64,000 nucleotides of DNA from an uncultured Prevotella sp. (lineage in GTDB: Bacteria; Bacteroidota; Bacteroidia; Bacteroidales; Bacteroidaceae): contig ONLG01000017.1 in NCBI GenBank assembly GCA_900318625.1, positions 1 to 64,000 of the forward strand. The letters run 5' to 3'. This document shows, piece after piece, positions 7,674 through 15,703 of this stretch; the stretch's first letter is position 1, and every line of letters begins with the position of its first letter. The notes under the pieces are model-generated. The model did no database searches. It was not told the origin of the DNA and was given only the letters and a program-made list of their open reading frames with translations. The position numbers were made by a program, and so were the translations under genes.

Positions 7674-8576
7674 CTAACGGCAAGCCTGTATAAGGCACAC
7701 GGCGTAGGCGGAGATGCCCTCCTGTCTGCCGGTGAAACCGAGGCGCTCGGTGGTGGTGGCTTTGATGGAGATGTTGCCGACGTGGGTGTTCATCACCTCT
7801 GAGAGGCACTGCTGCATGGCTGGGATGTGGGGATTGAGCTTCGGTCGCTCGGCGCACACCGTGGCATCGACGTTCACCACCTCCCATCCGTGCTCGTCGA
7901 GCAGGTCGACGACGCGGCTGAGTATCACCTTGCTGTCCATGTTGAGCGTGTCGTCGGAGGTGTCGGGGAAGTGGTAGCCTATGTCGCGCAGGTTGGCAGC
8001 CCCCAGCAGCGCATCGGCTATGGCATGTATGAGCACGTCGGCATCGCTGTGTCCGAGCAGTCCAAGGCTGTGCTCTATCCGTATTCCGCCCAATATCAGG
8101 TCGCGTCCTTCGACAAGGCGGTGAACATCGAAGCCCATGCCTACGCGAATACCCACCCCCTGCCCCTCCCCAAGGGAGGGGGGGATGGAGCCTGATTCTT
8201 TATTATTTAGGATTTGGGAGATGTCGCTTACTACGCGGTCGGTGTCTGCAAGTACTTCTTCGTTGGTGAAGCGAATGACCTGAAAGCCTTTTTTTGCCAG
8301 TTCGCGAGTGCGAAAATCATCACGCTTCTGCTGGTCTATGTCTTCATGGTAGCCTCCATCAATCTCAATTACCAGCTGCTTACGAAGACAAACAAAGTCA
8401 GCTATGTAGTTGTCTATTGGGTGTTGACGACGGAAATGCTCACCCAGCTTGTCACCTGAAAGATACTTCCACATCAATGCTTCAGCCTCGGTAGGATTTT
8501 CGCGTTGCCTGCGAGCATTGTCAAGCAGCAACTTATAATCTAAGCTATCACTTGTTTCGTATTTTCTCTTCACCAT
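7674..8576 (-). CDS. ispF: 2-C-methyl-D-erythritol 2,4-cyclodiphosphate synthase with an in-frame DUF559 nuclease-like N-terminal domain
   Basis: One open frame of 300 residues joins two unrelated domains. Residues 1-125 match DUF559, a PD-(D/E)xK-like family (YIADFVC, then VIEIDGGYH with the E-x-D pair). Residues 126-142 are a linker (SIPPSLGEGQGVGIRVG) encoded by a dispersed repeat. The rest is a complete IspF of the non-mevalonate isoprenoid pathway, forming MEcPP from CDP-ME-2-phosphate: DVHRL metal ligands, LLGHSDADVL, GYHFPDTS and TTTERLGFTGR. IspF alone could start at GTG 8156 or ATG 8138. The whole frame could also start upstream at 8657, within a repeat copy. Whether a fusion is made, or two products, is unknown. 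Confidence 0.85.
   Translation of the reverse strand: MVKRKYETSDSLDYKLLLDNARRQRENPTEAEALMWKYLSGDKLGEHFRRQHPIDNYIADFVCLRKQLVIEIDGGYHEDIDQQKRDDFRTRELAKKGFQVIRFTNEEVLADTDRVVSDISQILNNKESGSIPPSLGEGQGVGIRVGMGFDVHRLVEGRDLILGGIRIEHSLGLLGHSDADVLIHAIADALLGAANLRDIGYHFPDTSDDTLNMDSKVILSRVVDLLDEHGWEVVNVDATVCAERPKLNPHIPAMQQCLSEVMNTHVGNISIKATTTERLGFTGRQEGISAYAVCLIQACR
8151..8181 (+). repeat. Left copy of the 31-base GC-rich dyad repeat, inside the DUF559-IspF frame
   Basis: ACCCACCCCCTGCCCC is followed by TCCCCAAGGGAGGGG. It matches the inverted copy at 8684-8714 at 30 of 31 positions. Confidence 0.85.
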
Positions 8577-8598
8577 ATCAGTTCGTCCAAATAGTTTT

Positions 8599-8639
8599 TT
8601 CCGGGAGTTTTTCACGACTCCCCTCCCTTGGGGAGGGGG
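8599..8639 (-). repeat. Inner right copy of the GC-rich dyad repeat with CGGGAG leader
   Basis: CCGGGAG, TTCACGACTC and CTCCCCTCCCTTGGGGAGGGG recur with few changes at 8663-8704, so the right flank is a tandem duplication of about 64 bases. Confidence 0.75.
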
Positions 8640-8683
8640 CTTAGAGGTATCTCCCACACTCTTTTCGGGAGCCTTTCACAACT

Positions 8684-8714
8684 CCCCTCCCTTGGGGAGG
8701 GGCTGGGGGTGGGT
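8684..8714 (-). repeat. Outer right copy of the 31-base dyad repeat, inverted relative to 8151-8181
   Basis: The reverse complement reads ACCCACCCCCAGCCCC then TCCCCAAGGGAGGGG, differing from the left copy at one base. The two copies bracket the DUF559 coding segment. The 3' end of porV lies within or next to this copy. Confidence 0.85.
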
Positions 8715-8716
8715 CT

Positions 8717-9925
8717 TTACTTCCTAAACAAATCTCTTATTCCATCCATGTCGAAGCCAAGCGTGAAGCGCAGTGTCTGGTCAAGCGGATTGCTCTTGGC
8801 AGTGGCAATGACGTATCCGGCATCGAGCGAGAAGACACTCATGCGGAAGCCGGCACCCACGGTGAAGTACTTTCTGTTGCCTTTGTTCTCGGACTCATGG
8901 TGGTAGCCCGCCCTGAGAGTGAACTTGTCGTTGTATGTGTACTCAGCTCCCAGGCTCCACTGTATCTCCTGCAGCTCCTCCTTGAAGCCTCCGGGGGCAT
9001 CGTGGAAGCTCTTGAAGATACCCGCTATGCTGGAAACGCCCCAGTAGTCGGTTTCCATTCGCTGGTTGTAGTCCTCAGTAGACTCACCCTCTTTGATCTT
9101 GGGATAGGTGGGAACAAGCAGCTTATTGGCATCGGCAGCTATGGTTATGCGGTTAAATTCGTTCATAGGTATCATCAGCGAAGCACCGATACGCAGGTTG
9201 GTGGGGATGAACTCGCTGTGGTTGTCGCCACCGAAGTTGATCTTTGAACCTATGTTCGAGATGTTCAGACCCAGTCCGAGCTGGCACTCTCGGTTGCCCA
9301 GATTGATATAGTTCTGGTAGTAGCACGATATGTCGGCAGCAAAGGCAGAGCCGGGACTGGTGTCGTCGCTGAAGTCGTAGGTAAGGTCGGAGTATATCCA
9401 TCGCACCGCAGCACCGAGCGAGAAGCGGTCGCTCAGCATCAGCGAGTAGCCCACGTCGACCGACATCTCGTAGGGACGGATGGTAGTGGCTGTCGACATA
9501 TCCATGCCTTCGGTGTAGTTGGTCATCACCTCGCCCATGGAGAAATAGCGGAACGAACCGCTCACTGCCGAATAGTCGCCTATACGGTAGTAGCCGGCCA
9601 CGTAGGCCAGGTTCATGTCGTTGACCAGCTGGCGGAGCCAGGGCGTATAGTTGAGCGAGATGCCTGCCCGGCTGATGTTGAAAGGATACTTGGCCGGGTT
9701 CCAGTACTGCGAATTGACGTCGGGGTCGGTGGCTGCACCCACGTCGCCCAGACCGCCGGCACGCGCATCGGGGGCTATGGTCTGCGACGTTACGGAGGTG
9801 TTCACGGGGTTGAACATATCTTGCTTCTCCTGAGCCGCTGCGCCGAGGGGGAGCAGCATGAGCATCGCACCAAAGACAAAAAGTATCTTTGAGGTGAAGG
9901 CAAGGCCGTTGCTTGGTTGTGTCAT
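8717..9925 (-). CDS. porV: PorV (LptO), type IX secretion outer-membrane shuttle protein
   Basis: The ATG at 9925 gives 402 residues with a signal peptide ending GAAAQ. The conserved N-terminal PorV block is intact (NPVNTSVTSQTIAPDARAGG, then LGDVGAATDPDV and QYWNPAKYPF), followed by a FadL-like beta-barrel pattern of alternating aromatic strands. PorV binds folded cargo C-terminal domains at the outer membrane and delivers them to the PorU sortase. It lies directly downstream of porU on the same strand, the usual order in Bacteroidales. Its 3' end abuts the inverted repeat at 8684-8714. An upstream in-frame ATG at 9952 is less likely. Confidence 0.95.
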   Translation of the reverse strand: MTQPSNGLAFTSKILFVFGAMLMLLPLGAAAQEKQDMFNPVNTSVTSQTIAPDARAGGLGDVGAATDPDVNSQYWNPAKYPFNISRAGISLNYTPWLRQLVNDMNLAYVAGYYRIGDYSAVSGSFRYFSMGEVMTNYTEGMDMSTATTIRPYEMSVDVGYSLMLSDRFSLGAAVRWIYSDLTYDFSDDTSPGSAFAADISCYYQNYINLGNRECQLGLGLNISNIGSKINFGGDNHSEFIPTNLRIGASLMIPMNEFNRITIAADANKLLVPTYPKIKEGESTEDYNQRMETDYWGVSSIAGIFKSFHDAPGGFKEELQEIQWSLGAEYTYNDKFTLRAGYHHESENKGNRKYFTVGAGFRMSVFSLDAGYVIATAKSNPLDQTLRFTLGFDMDGIRDLFRK

Positions 9926-10067
9926 CTTGATGATTGTTTCGTTATAATGCAAATATATAACGCTTTAAATGTCGTTTTATTATTTTCCGGGCTGACAAGT
10001 TGACGAGCTGACAAGCCATCGGCCTATATTTCCGGCAGCTTGTCAACTCGCCTGCACGCCAGTCGTC

Positions 10068-13000
10068 CTACTGGATAACTATCAGTTTCTTGGCTTTCGA
10101 TGCCTTGCTGCCTCCGTCGGAGCCCAGACGCACGCGGTAGAGATAGACTCCCGTCTGCAGGCGAGTGCCGGTGTCGACGGTGAGATCCCAGTCCACGGTG
10201 TATGTGCTGCCCACGGAAGTGCCGTTCTCGGTGTGTCGCCACAGCTCGCGTCCGCTCATGTCGAACACCGAAATCTCTACATCCACATTGCTGCCGGTGT
10301 AGTTGTGGGTGACGATGAAGGTCGTTGAGCTGCGTGCCGGGTTCTGGGTGATGTTGACATCGGCCAGATACGGCTCCAGACCTTTCACCACATTGAACGA
10401 CAGTTCAGCCGTGCTGGAGTTGTTGAGCACGTCCCAGGCGCGGAACTTCAGCGTGTGGTTGCCTTCGGGGAGAGCCGGGATGGTGTAGTAGGTGGACCCG
10501 CTGGTGTAGCTTCCGAAGTCGAACGTGAAGTTGGGATTGAGGTTATATGTTGTCTGCGAATTGCCGTCGATGATGAGTTCCAGGTCGTGGCCTATGCCGT
10601 TGCCCGTTGCGTTGACTCCGTCCTTGTCGGTAACGGTGGCGTGGAAGTAGGGCGTGGTGTTCACGTCGCCGCCGTTTACGAACTCGGGAGAGTTGAGATA
10701 GCAGTATATCGAGGGACCTATTCCGTCGTTGACGATGTCTTCGGTGCCGTTGAGACAGAAGCGTTCTTCGGCTCCGTGGCCCTCAATGGTGTGCTCGTCG
10801 TTGACGGCATAGAGGTTTATCAGCCCCGTGCCGTCGGCATAGTTGATGTCGCGCGGCACGACGAATGAGAACTGGAACACTCCCTCGGTGATGTTGTCGC
10901 CACCGTTGTAGAGGTTCTTCTGGCGGTCGTAGAAGGTGAACTTCTCCGTGGCCTCTGCCGACGGGTTCTGCTTGCAGGTGACAAGCTCGCGCGTGTCGCG
11001 CACCGTGGCAGTGAGTTTTCCGTTGAAGCTTGTGTCGGTGTTGCCCTCGCTGTCGCACACATGACCCTTGACGGTCACTTTCTGTCCGCCTTTCAGTGTG
11101 AGCGGAGCACCATCGGTGAGTGGCTGCCCGTTGATTTCGTCGACCGCCACCTTCCTTGTCGGAAGATTGAGGCGCAGGGCTGGGTCGCCAAGCAGACTGT
11201 ACTGGAGCTTGTTCTCGGTGAGGTCGCGCCCTGAACTTATCAGATAGTTGCGCGAAAGGCGGTGAGCCTCGCCCAGCGGCACCGGTCTGTCACCGTCGAG
11301 GGTGAGCACCTGCTTCATGAAGGCTAAGTTTATGAGTCTGTTGTAGCCTGCAAAGACGGTGCGCGTGGTGCCATAGAAGGCCACTGCCCCACCCTTCTTG
11401 TTGAGCACGGCACTCTCGCCAAGGGTCTCGATGTTGTCGTCGAAGGGCATGATGTCGCACGAGGCCGTCACCCACAGCGGCAGGTTGGTGTTGGTGAACG
11501 CTTCAAAGTCCTTGCGCATGAGCACGCTCTCGTGCGACATTCCGGTTTCGTTGCCGTGGCCGGAATAGTCCATGATAAGTGCGCCCTGGGCCATCTGCTG
11601 CTTCAGCAGGCTCGTAACCTCGGGATAGGAGTTGCCTACCGACGAGCCCACCATGGTGTAGGCATCCCACATCACCTTCTTGACAAGATACTCGGGATGG
11701 AGCTGCATGATTTCCTCGGCAGCGTTGTCGGCATCACGCATGTGCATATTGTTGTTGCCGTCGTCGCCCATGAACATGATGATGTTCTGCCAGTCGCCGG
11801 CGTTGCGGTTCTCGGCGTAGGCTATGGTCTTGTCGACGAGCACCTTGGCCTCGGCATCCGACACCACGGGGAAGCGCCCCACGGCCACGTCAACCTGATC
11901 GGACATAGTCGGGCTTATGCCTTCGCCCTCGTCGAGCAGGCCGAAGAAGCTGTCGTCTACGTAGCAACGGGTTTTGTTGTACGAGTTCTCGCTCTCGAAA
12001 GCCAGCAGGTAGTTGTCGGGGGCGAGGCTGCGACAGTCGGAGGTGAGCATACGGTTGTCCCACACGCAGTCGCCGAAGAGCAGCAGAAAGCGTGGCCGGT
12101 CGGCATCAGAAGCAGCCCGGTCGTAGAGCATCTTCAGGTAGCGGCGGTAGGCATTGGCATCGGGCGTGCCGCTCGAGAACTCGTTGTAGAGCTCGTCGGC
12201 AGGCACTATGCGCACCCGCATCTTGTCGAACACGGTGTGGAAGTCGGCCAGGCGCTGTGCCTGAGTGAGCATCTTCTGGTTGGTGGGGATTATTATCACC
12301 ATGTCGGCAGGGCCGTCGGCATGATGGTCCTGGTTGGTTATGGCATGGAGTATTTCGGGGATTGCGAAGCTGCCGGTGAGCAGACTGGGTGCCGGGGCTG
12401 GCGTGCTGTGGGCGATGGATATTAAATCGAGACGTATGGGGCCGCCCGAAGTGGTCTCGATGCGCACGTCAACTTTGTCCTGAAGGGCTATGTTGCGGTA
12501 TGTGTATTCGGAATAGCTGGCCTTGTCGTTATCGCCGAGTGCCACGGTCTGGGTTCCGGCAAGCTCGTCGTTGATGTAGATGTTGGCGGTGCTCTTTGCT
12601 CCAGCCGTTATCCTCACAGTGATGTTGCCAGTGGCAGAGCGTGCGGTGTTGGCCAGTGTGTAGGTCTTGGAGTTGCCAGTGGTTATCGGCGAGTTCTCGC
12701 AAAGGTTGCGTCCACCGTGGAACCAAGCGAAGTTGTCCACCTCGTGCAGCGTGTGGTAGTCGGCTGCGGATGGATAGAACGAAGCCTTGAACTCCGTGCT
12801 GTCTACCTTCAGCGGCTCTCCGTCGCTCTCGGTGAGGAAGTAGCAGCCATAGTCGCTGTAGGGATTGCGCGTGCGGATGGCTGCGGTGTTGCTGCTCCAG
12901 CTCACCGGGCCGCGGCCATAGAACAGCCGTTTGCCTGCCACTTCGCACGTGGGCACCTCCTGAAGGTCGTCGGTGGCGGCAAGCTCAGAGGCAAGCAGCT

Positions 13001-13628
13001 TCTCGTTCTGCAAATGGCCGCCATAGCCATAGAGCTTCACCTTAGCCGGATTGCTGAACCCGGCGCGGCTGATAAGTTCGTTGGTGATATTGTAGACACC
13101 GTCCTGAGGCACTCGTATCTTTACCCATCGTCCCGAGGCAAGCACCGAATGGTCGGCGTATGCGGAAGCTGCGGCTTCGGCCTTGCGGGCATTGGCGCGG
13201 CGCACAGAACGCTTCACTGCTTTCGACTGCACTGCTACCATGAAGCTCACGAGCTGCTGGTAGCGGCCATTGCGCATCACCACCGGCACGAATCTCACCA
13301 TGAGCGACGGCTTCTTGCGGTCGAACACCACACTCTGCTCCACTTCGGGCATCTCGCCGGGCTGGGTGTCGCTGAGCTGAAGATAGCGTTTCACCTCGGC
13401 TTCGGTCATGTCTACAAACTCAGGATAGCGCAGGCTGACGGTGTATGTGCTGTCGGCATAGTTGTCGGCAAGGGGTATCGTACAGGCGAAATGGGGCAGC
13501 AGAGAGTCTATCCTCACTTGTTCGGCAGTGAGGTTGAAAAACCGCTGTGCCGACAGACACGCGGGATGTGCCACAAAAAGCAGCACGGCCAGCACGAGCC
13601 TATACATATATAATAAGGTGTGGCGCAT
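10068..13628 (-). CDS. porU: PorU, type IX secretion system sortase (C25 peptidase family)
   Basis: The ATG at 13628 gives 1186 residues with a signal peptide (YRLVLAVLLFVAHPACLSAQ). A gingipain-like C25 domain occupies roughly residues 420-800, with the catalytic histidine in DYSGHGNETG (His691) and the cysteine in TASCDIMPFD (Cys724). Ig-like beta domains follow, then a T9SS C-terminal domain beginning NPARSSTTF and ending KAKKLIVIQ. PorU cleaves cargo C-terminal domains and attaches the proteins to anionic LPS. An earlier ATG at 13673 would overlap the neighbouring hydrolase gene, so 13628 is preferred. It pairs with porV downstream. Confidence 0.95.
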   Translation of the reverse strand: MRHTLLYMYRLVLAVLLFVAHPACLSAQRFFNLTAEQVRIDSLLPHFACTIPLADNYADSTYTVSLRYPEFVDMTEAEVKRYLQLSDTQPGEMPEVEQSVVFDRKKPSLMVRFVPVVMRNGRYQQLVSFMVAVQSKAVKRSVRRANARKAEAAASAYADHSVLASGRWVKIRVPQDGVYNITNELISRAGFSNPAKVKLYGYGGHLQNEKLLASELAATDDLQEVPTCEVAGKRLFYGRGPVSWSSNTAAIRTRNPYSDYGCYFLTESDGEPLKVDSTEFKASFYPSAADYHTLHEVDNFAWFHGGRNLCENSPITTGNSKTYTLANTARSATGNITVRITAGAKSTANIYINDELAGTQTVALGDNDKASYSEYTYRNIALQDKVDVRIETTSGGPIRLDLISIAHSTPAPAPSLLTGSFAIPEILHAITNQDHHADGPADMVIIIPTNQKMLTQAQRLADFHTVFDKMRVRIVPADELYNEFSSGTPDANAYRRYLKMLYDRAASDADRPRFLLLFGDCVWDNRMLTSDCRSLAPDNYLLAFESENSYNKTRCYVDDSFFGLLDEGEGISPTMSDQVDVAVGRFPVVSDAEAKVLVDKTIAYAENRNAGDWQNIIMFMGDDGNNNMHMRDADNAAEEIMQLHPEYLVKKVMWDAYTMVGSSVGNSYPEVTSLLKQQMAQGALIMDYSGHGNETGMSHESVLMRKDFEAFTNTNLPLWVTASCDIMPFDDNIETLGESAVLNKKGGAVAFYGTTRTVFAGYNRLINLAFMKQVLTLDGDRPVPLGEAHRLSRNYLISSGRDLTENKLQYSLLGDPALRLNLPTRKVAVDEINGQPLTDGAPLTLKGGQKVTVKGHVCDSEGNTDTSFNGKLTATVRDTRELVTCKQNPSAEATEKFTFYDRQKNLYNGGDNITEGVFQFSFVVPRDINYADGTGLINLYAVNDEHTIEGHGAEERFCLNGTEDIVNDGIGPSIYCYLNSPEFVNGGDVNTTPYFHATVTDKDGVNATGNGIGHDLELIIDGNSQTTYNLNPNFTFDFGSYTSGSTYYTIPALPEGNHTLKFRAWDVLNNSSTAELSFNVVKGLEPYLADVNITQNPARSSTTFIVTHNYTGSNVDVEISVFDMSGRELWRHTENGTSVGSTYTVDWDLTVDTGTRLQTGVYLYRVRLGSDGGSKASKAKKLIVIQ

Positions 13629-13663
13629 CGTTGCGTCGTTATGTTTATGGTCAGTTGTCATTG

Positions 13664-14389
13664 TCATCTGCAATTAAACTCCAATACTTTTGTACCTTCG
13701 AGCCAGCCTTCCACATGGTCGCCCACTTTGATTGGCCCCACTCCCGACGGTGTGCCGGTGTAGATAAGGTCGCCGGTCTTCAGTGTGAAAAACTTGCTGA
13801 TGTACTCTATTATCTCGTCTACGGTGTAGAGCATCTCTCTCGAGAAGCCTTCCTGAACGGTATTTCCATTGATGTCGAGCCGGAAATTGAGGTTTTGGAT
13901 GTCGCTTTTGGCTATTGCCGCAGCGTTCTCTTGCACCTTGGCAGCGGCTCCTTGCTCCTTGGCAGCGGCTCCTTGTTCCTTGGCAGCGGCTTCTTGGTCG
14001 TCGAGCATGACCCACTGGCCTATCACTGCTGAGCCATCGAAACCCTTGGCGATAGTCCACGGACGACCCAGCTCCTTAGCCTTGCGCTGCACGTCGCGCG
14101 CCGTAAAGTCTATACCGACGGTCACGGCATCATAGTAGCGGTGGGCGAAGCGTGCCGGGATGGCCTTGCCGAGCCTGCAAATGCGCACCACAAGCTCCGT
14201 CTCATAGTCTATGCGACCCATGAAGTCGGGCACAAAGAAGGGCTTGCCGTCCTTGAGCAGGGCCGAGTCGGCCTTGGTAAATATCACTGGCTCAACGGTT
14301 TTGCGCTCATATTGCTCCATTATATGTAACGCATTTCTCAGCTCTTTATTGTGCTCGGCATAGTTCATGCCTATTGCAAAGATCTTCAT
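13664..14389 (-). CDS. Fumarylacetoacetate hydrolase family protein with a repeat-encoded insertion
   Basis: The ATG at 14389 gives 241 residues (MKIFAIGMNYAEHNKELR). The FAH fold is recognisable from FTKADSALLKDGKPF, MGRIDYETELVV with the metal-binding acidic pair, GIDFTARDVQ, GDLIYTGTPSGVGP and the short C-terminus. Family members act on acylpyruvates or oxaloacetate; the substrate here is unknown. About 30 extra residues near 130-160 consist of AAAKEQG repeats (21-base units at 13918-13994), inserted before the SDIQNLNFRLDINGN strand. A TACTTTTG box at 14454-14461 is the probable promoter. Confidence 0.87.
   Translation of the reverse strand: MKIFAIGMNYAEHNKELRNALHIMEQYERKTVEPVIFTKADSALLKDGKPFFVPDFMGRIDYETELVVRICRLGKAIPARFAHRYYDAVTVGIDFTARDVQRKAKELGRPWTIAKGFDGSAVIGQWVMLDDQEAAAKEQGAAAKEQGAAAKVQENAAAIAKSDIQNLNFRLDINGNTVQEGFSREMLYTVDEIIEYISKFFTLKTGDLIYTGTPSGVGPIKVGDHVEGWLEGTKVLEFNCR
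13918..13994. repeat. 21-base tandem repeat inside the FAH-family gene
   Basis: Units of GCAGCGGCTCCTTGYTCCTTG recur about three times with drift. In frame on the minus strand they encode AAAKEQG, AAAKEQG and AAAKVQE. Confidence 0.8.
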
Positions 14390-14453
14390 ATTGCCTTTTC
14401 CTCCACTGTGTTTAATTTCTATTTTCTGGGCTCTCGCGCAGCCCTTCCATCTG

Positions 14454-14461
14454 CAAAAGTA
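14454..14461 (-). promoter_or_regulatory. Probable -7 box for the FAH-family gene
   Basis: Minus-strand TACTTTTG; a TTTG lies 23 bases upstream (14485-14488), slightly beyond the usual spacing. Confidence 0.5.
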
Positions 14462-14553
14462 GGCATTTAGCGCGAGAAAAAAGCCAAAAGAGGTGTCCAT
14501 ATTGCTACGGGCACCCCCTTTTTATGGAGATATAAGGAGGGTCGGGAGGACTA

Positions 14554-14727
14554 TTATCTGACGAACTTCTTGCCGTTCTGTATTGCTATTCCACGGTAGT
14601 CGCTGCCCACGCGCATACCCTGGAGGTTGAACAGCGGAGCATTAGTGGTCGCAGAATTCTTCACCACGTCTATGCCTGTGCCTTCGGGGGTGGTAAAGGC
14701 GAAATAAGGCTTGTGCCAGTTGCAACT
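14554..14727 (-). pseudogene. Orphan C-terminal tail of a secreted protein
   Basis: The minus strand ends in a frame reading FAFTTPEGTGIDVVKN, then APLFNLQGMRVGSDYRGIAI and QNGKKFVR before a stop at 14554-14556. This is the same tail design as on the secreted proteins ending at 5546 and 52322. No start codon or mature domain precedes it, and the frame loses meaning near 14727, next to an inverted repeat. It is best read as the relic of a deleted surface-protein gene. Confidence 0.5.
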
Positions 14728-14736
14728 CTAATTGTT

Positions 14737-14770
14737 GGCGGAACTAAACCGGTGCGGATTTAGTTCCGCC
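14737..14770. repeat. 12-bp perfect inverted repeat
   Basis: GGCGGAACTAAA (14737-14748) and TTTAGTTCCGCC (14759-14770) surround a 10-base loop. It marks the broken end of the orphan tail and lacks the T-run of a terminator. Confidence 0.7.
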
Positions 14771-14789
14771 AGCTTATTATTCTGTAGTT

Positions 14790-14850
14790 GATGGGAACTA
14801 TGGGAGGTATGGGAGAAATTAGAATTATGAGAGATATGGGAATTGATGAG
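14790..14850. repeat. Imperfect ATGGGA-rich tandem repeat upstream of the four-helix gene
   Basis: ATGGGAACTATGGGAGGTAT and related text (GAGATATGGGAATTGATGAG) occur here. The same motif recurs just after the gene at 15589-15615. Confidence 0.6.
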
Positions 14851-14943
14851 GAACGAGGGGGGAATCGAGGGAGAATGAAGGTTGAATGAAGGTGGTTAGT
14901 GAAAAAATGGGGTGTGGCAGCTGCCCCGTACAAATTCTTTTTG

Positions 14944-14951
14944 TACATTTG
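14944..14951 (+). promoter_or_regulatory. -7 box for the four-helix-bundle gene
   Basis: TACATTTG precedes the ATG at 15015 by about 64 bases; the -33 element is weak. Confidence 0.45.
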
Positions 14952-14990
14952 TAGCCTATTGCTTCGCCACTTAGTATAATTCACATTACT

Positions 14991-15603
14991 CCCATAACTC
15001 ACATTATTCCCACTATGCCAGCAGACAACAACAGCTTTCTCGCTCCCAAGGGCGACTACAAACGTCTGATAGCGTTTCAGAAGTCGGAGTGCATCTATGA
15101 CATAACGTTCTACTTTATAGAGCACTACCTTCCGAAGATTGGCGACCGCACCGTAGACCAGATGAAACAGGCTGCACGCTCAGGCAAGCAGAACATTGCC
15201 GAGGGCAACGAAACTGGCACTACATCTATGGAGGCGTGTATCAAGCTCGTGAACGTGGCAAAGGCGAGCCTGAAAGAGCTGCAAGAGGACTATGAGGACT
15301 ATCTGCGCAATCATGGCAACAAGATTTGGAACGCCAGCAGCCAGCAATGCCTCAATGCCAGAGCGTGGTGCAAGGAGCATAGCAAGCCTGCCGACTACCT
15401 GCGCGTCTGCGAATTGCGAGACGACATAACGCTGGCCAACGTTGCACTGGTGCTTATCCATCAAACCGACTACCTATTGCATAGGCTGATAGAGAAGTAT
15501 AAGACGGAGTTTCTTGCGCACGGTGGGATAAAGGAACAAATGTCGCAGGCCAGGCGGAACTGGCGGACGGAGCATGGGTGGTAAATCCTATGGGAGTTAT
15601 GGG
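14991..15603. repeat. 10-bp inverted repeats bracketing the four-helix-bundle gene
   Basis: CCCATAACTC at 14991-15000 and its exact reverse complement GAGTTATGGG at 15594-15603 lie 14 bases before the start codon and 9 bases after the stop codon. Both sit within runs of CCCATA/TATGGG repeats. Confidence 0.6.
15015..15584 (+). CDS. Four-helix-bundle suffix-domain protein (23S rRNA-IVP / S23-related)
   Basis: The 189-residue protein matches the four-helix-bundle family related to proteins encoded in 23S rRNA intervening sequences and to the Avd accessory protein of diversity-generating retroelements. Visible landmarks are RLIAFQKSECIYDITFYFIE, SGKQNIAEGNETGTTSMEAC and ASLKELQEDYEDYLR. The C-terminal DYLLHRLIEKYKTEFLAHGG and the terminal RRNWRTEHGW form the suffix seen in Bacteroidales members. 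It stands alone, flanked by inverted repeats. Nucleic-acid binding is a family-level expectation; the biological role is unknown. Confidence 0.82.
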   Translation: MPADNNSFLAPKGDYKRLIAFQKSECIYDITFYFIEHYLPKIGDRTVDQMKQAARSGKQNIAEGNETGTTSMEACIKLVNVAKASLKELQEDYEDYLRNHGNKIWNASSQQCLNARAWCKEHSKPADYLRVCELRDDITLANVALVLIHQTDYLLHRLIEKYKTEFLAHGGIKEQMSQARRNWRTEHGW

Positions 15604-15632
15604 AAATATGGGAAATAAACACTACTATACAA

Positions 15633-15668
15633 AAAAGGCACTGACTTCTTGCGAGGTCAGTGCCTTTT
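15633..15668. terminator. Bidirectional terminator between the four-helix gene and tsf
   Basis: AAAAGGCACTGAC (15633-15645) and GTCAGTGCCTTTT (15656-15668) form a 13-bp stem with T-runs in both directions, serving the two convergent genes. Confidence 0.85.
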
Positions 15669-15703
15669 GGTTATTGTTTGCCTGTTAGCTCGGCAGCGAG
15701 GGG

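Noticed and set aside
7200..7802. Plus-strand reading frame of 200 residues
   Set aside because: It crosses the palindromic repeat and the ispF gene on the other strand and shows no family features.
8151..8714. Classical insertion sequence
   Set aside because: Inverted repeats are present but the enclosed protein is a DUF559 nuclease domain, not a known transposase, and no target-site duplication could be identified by eye.
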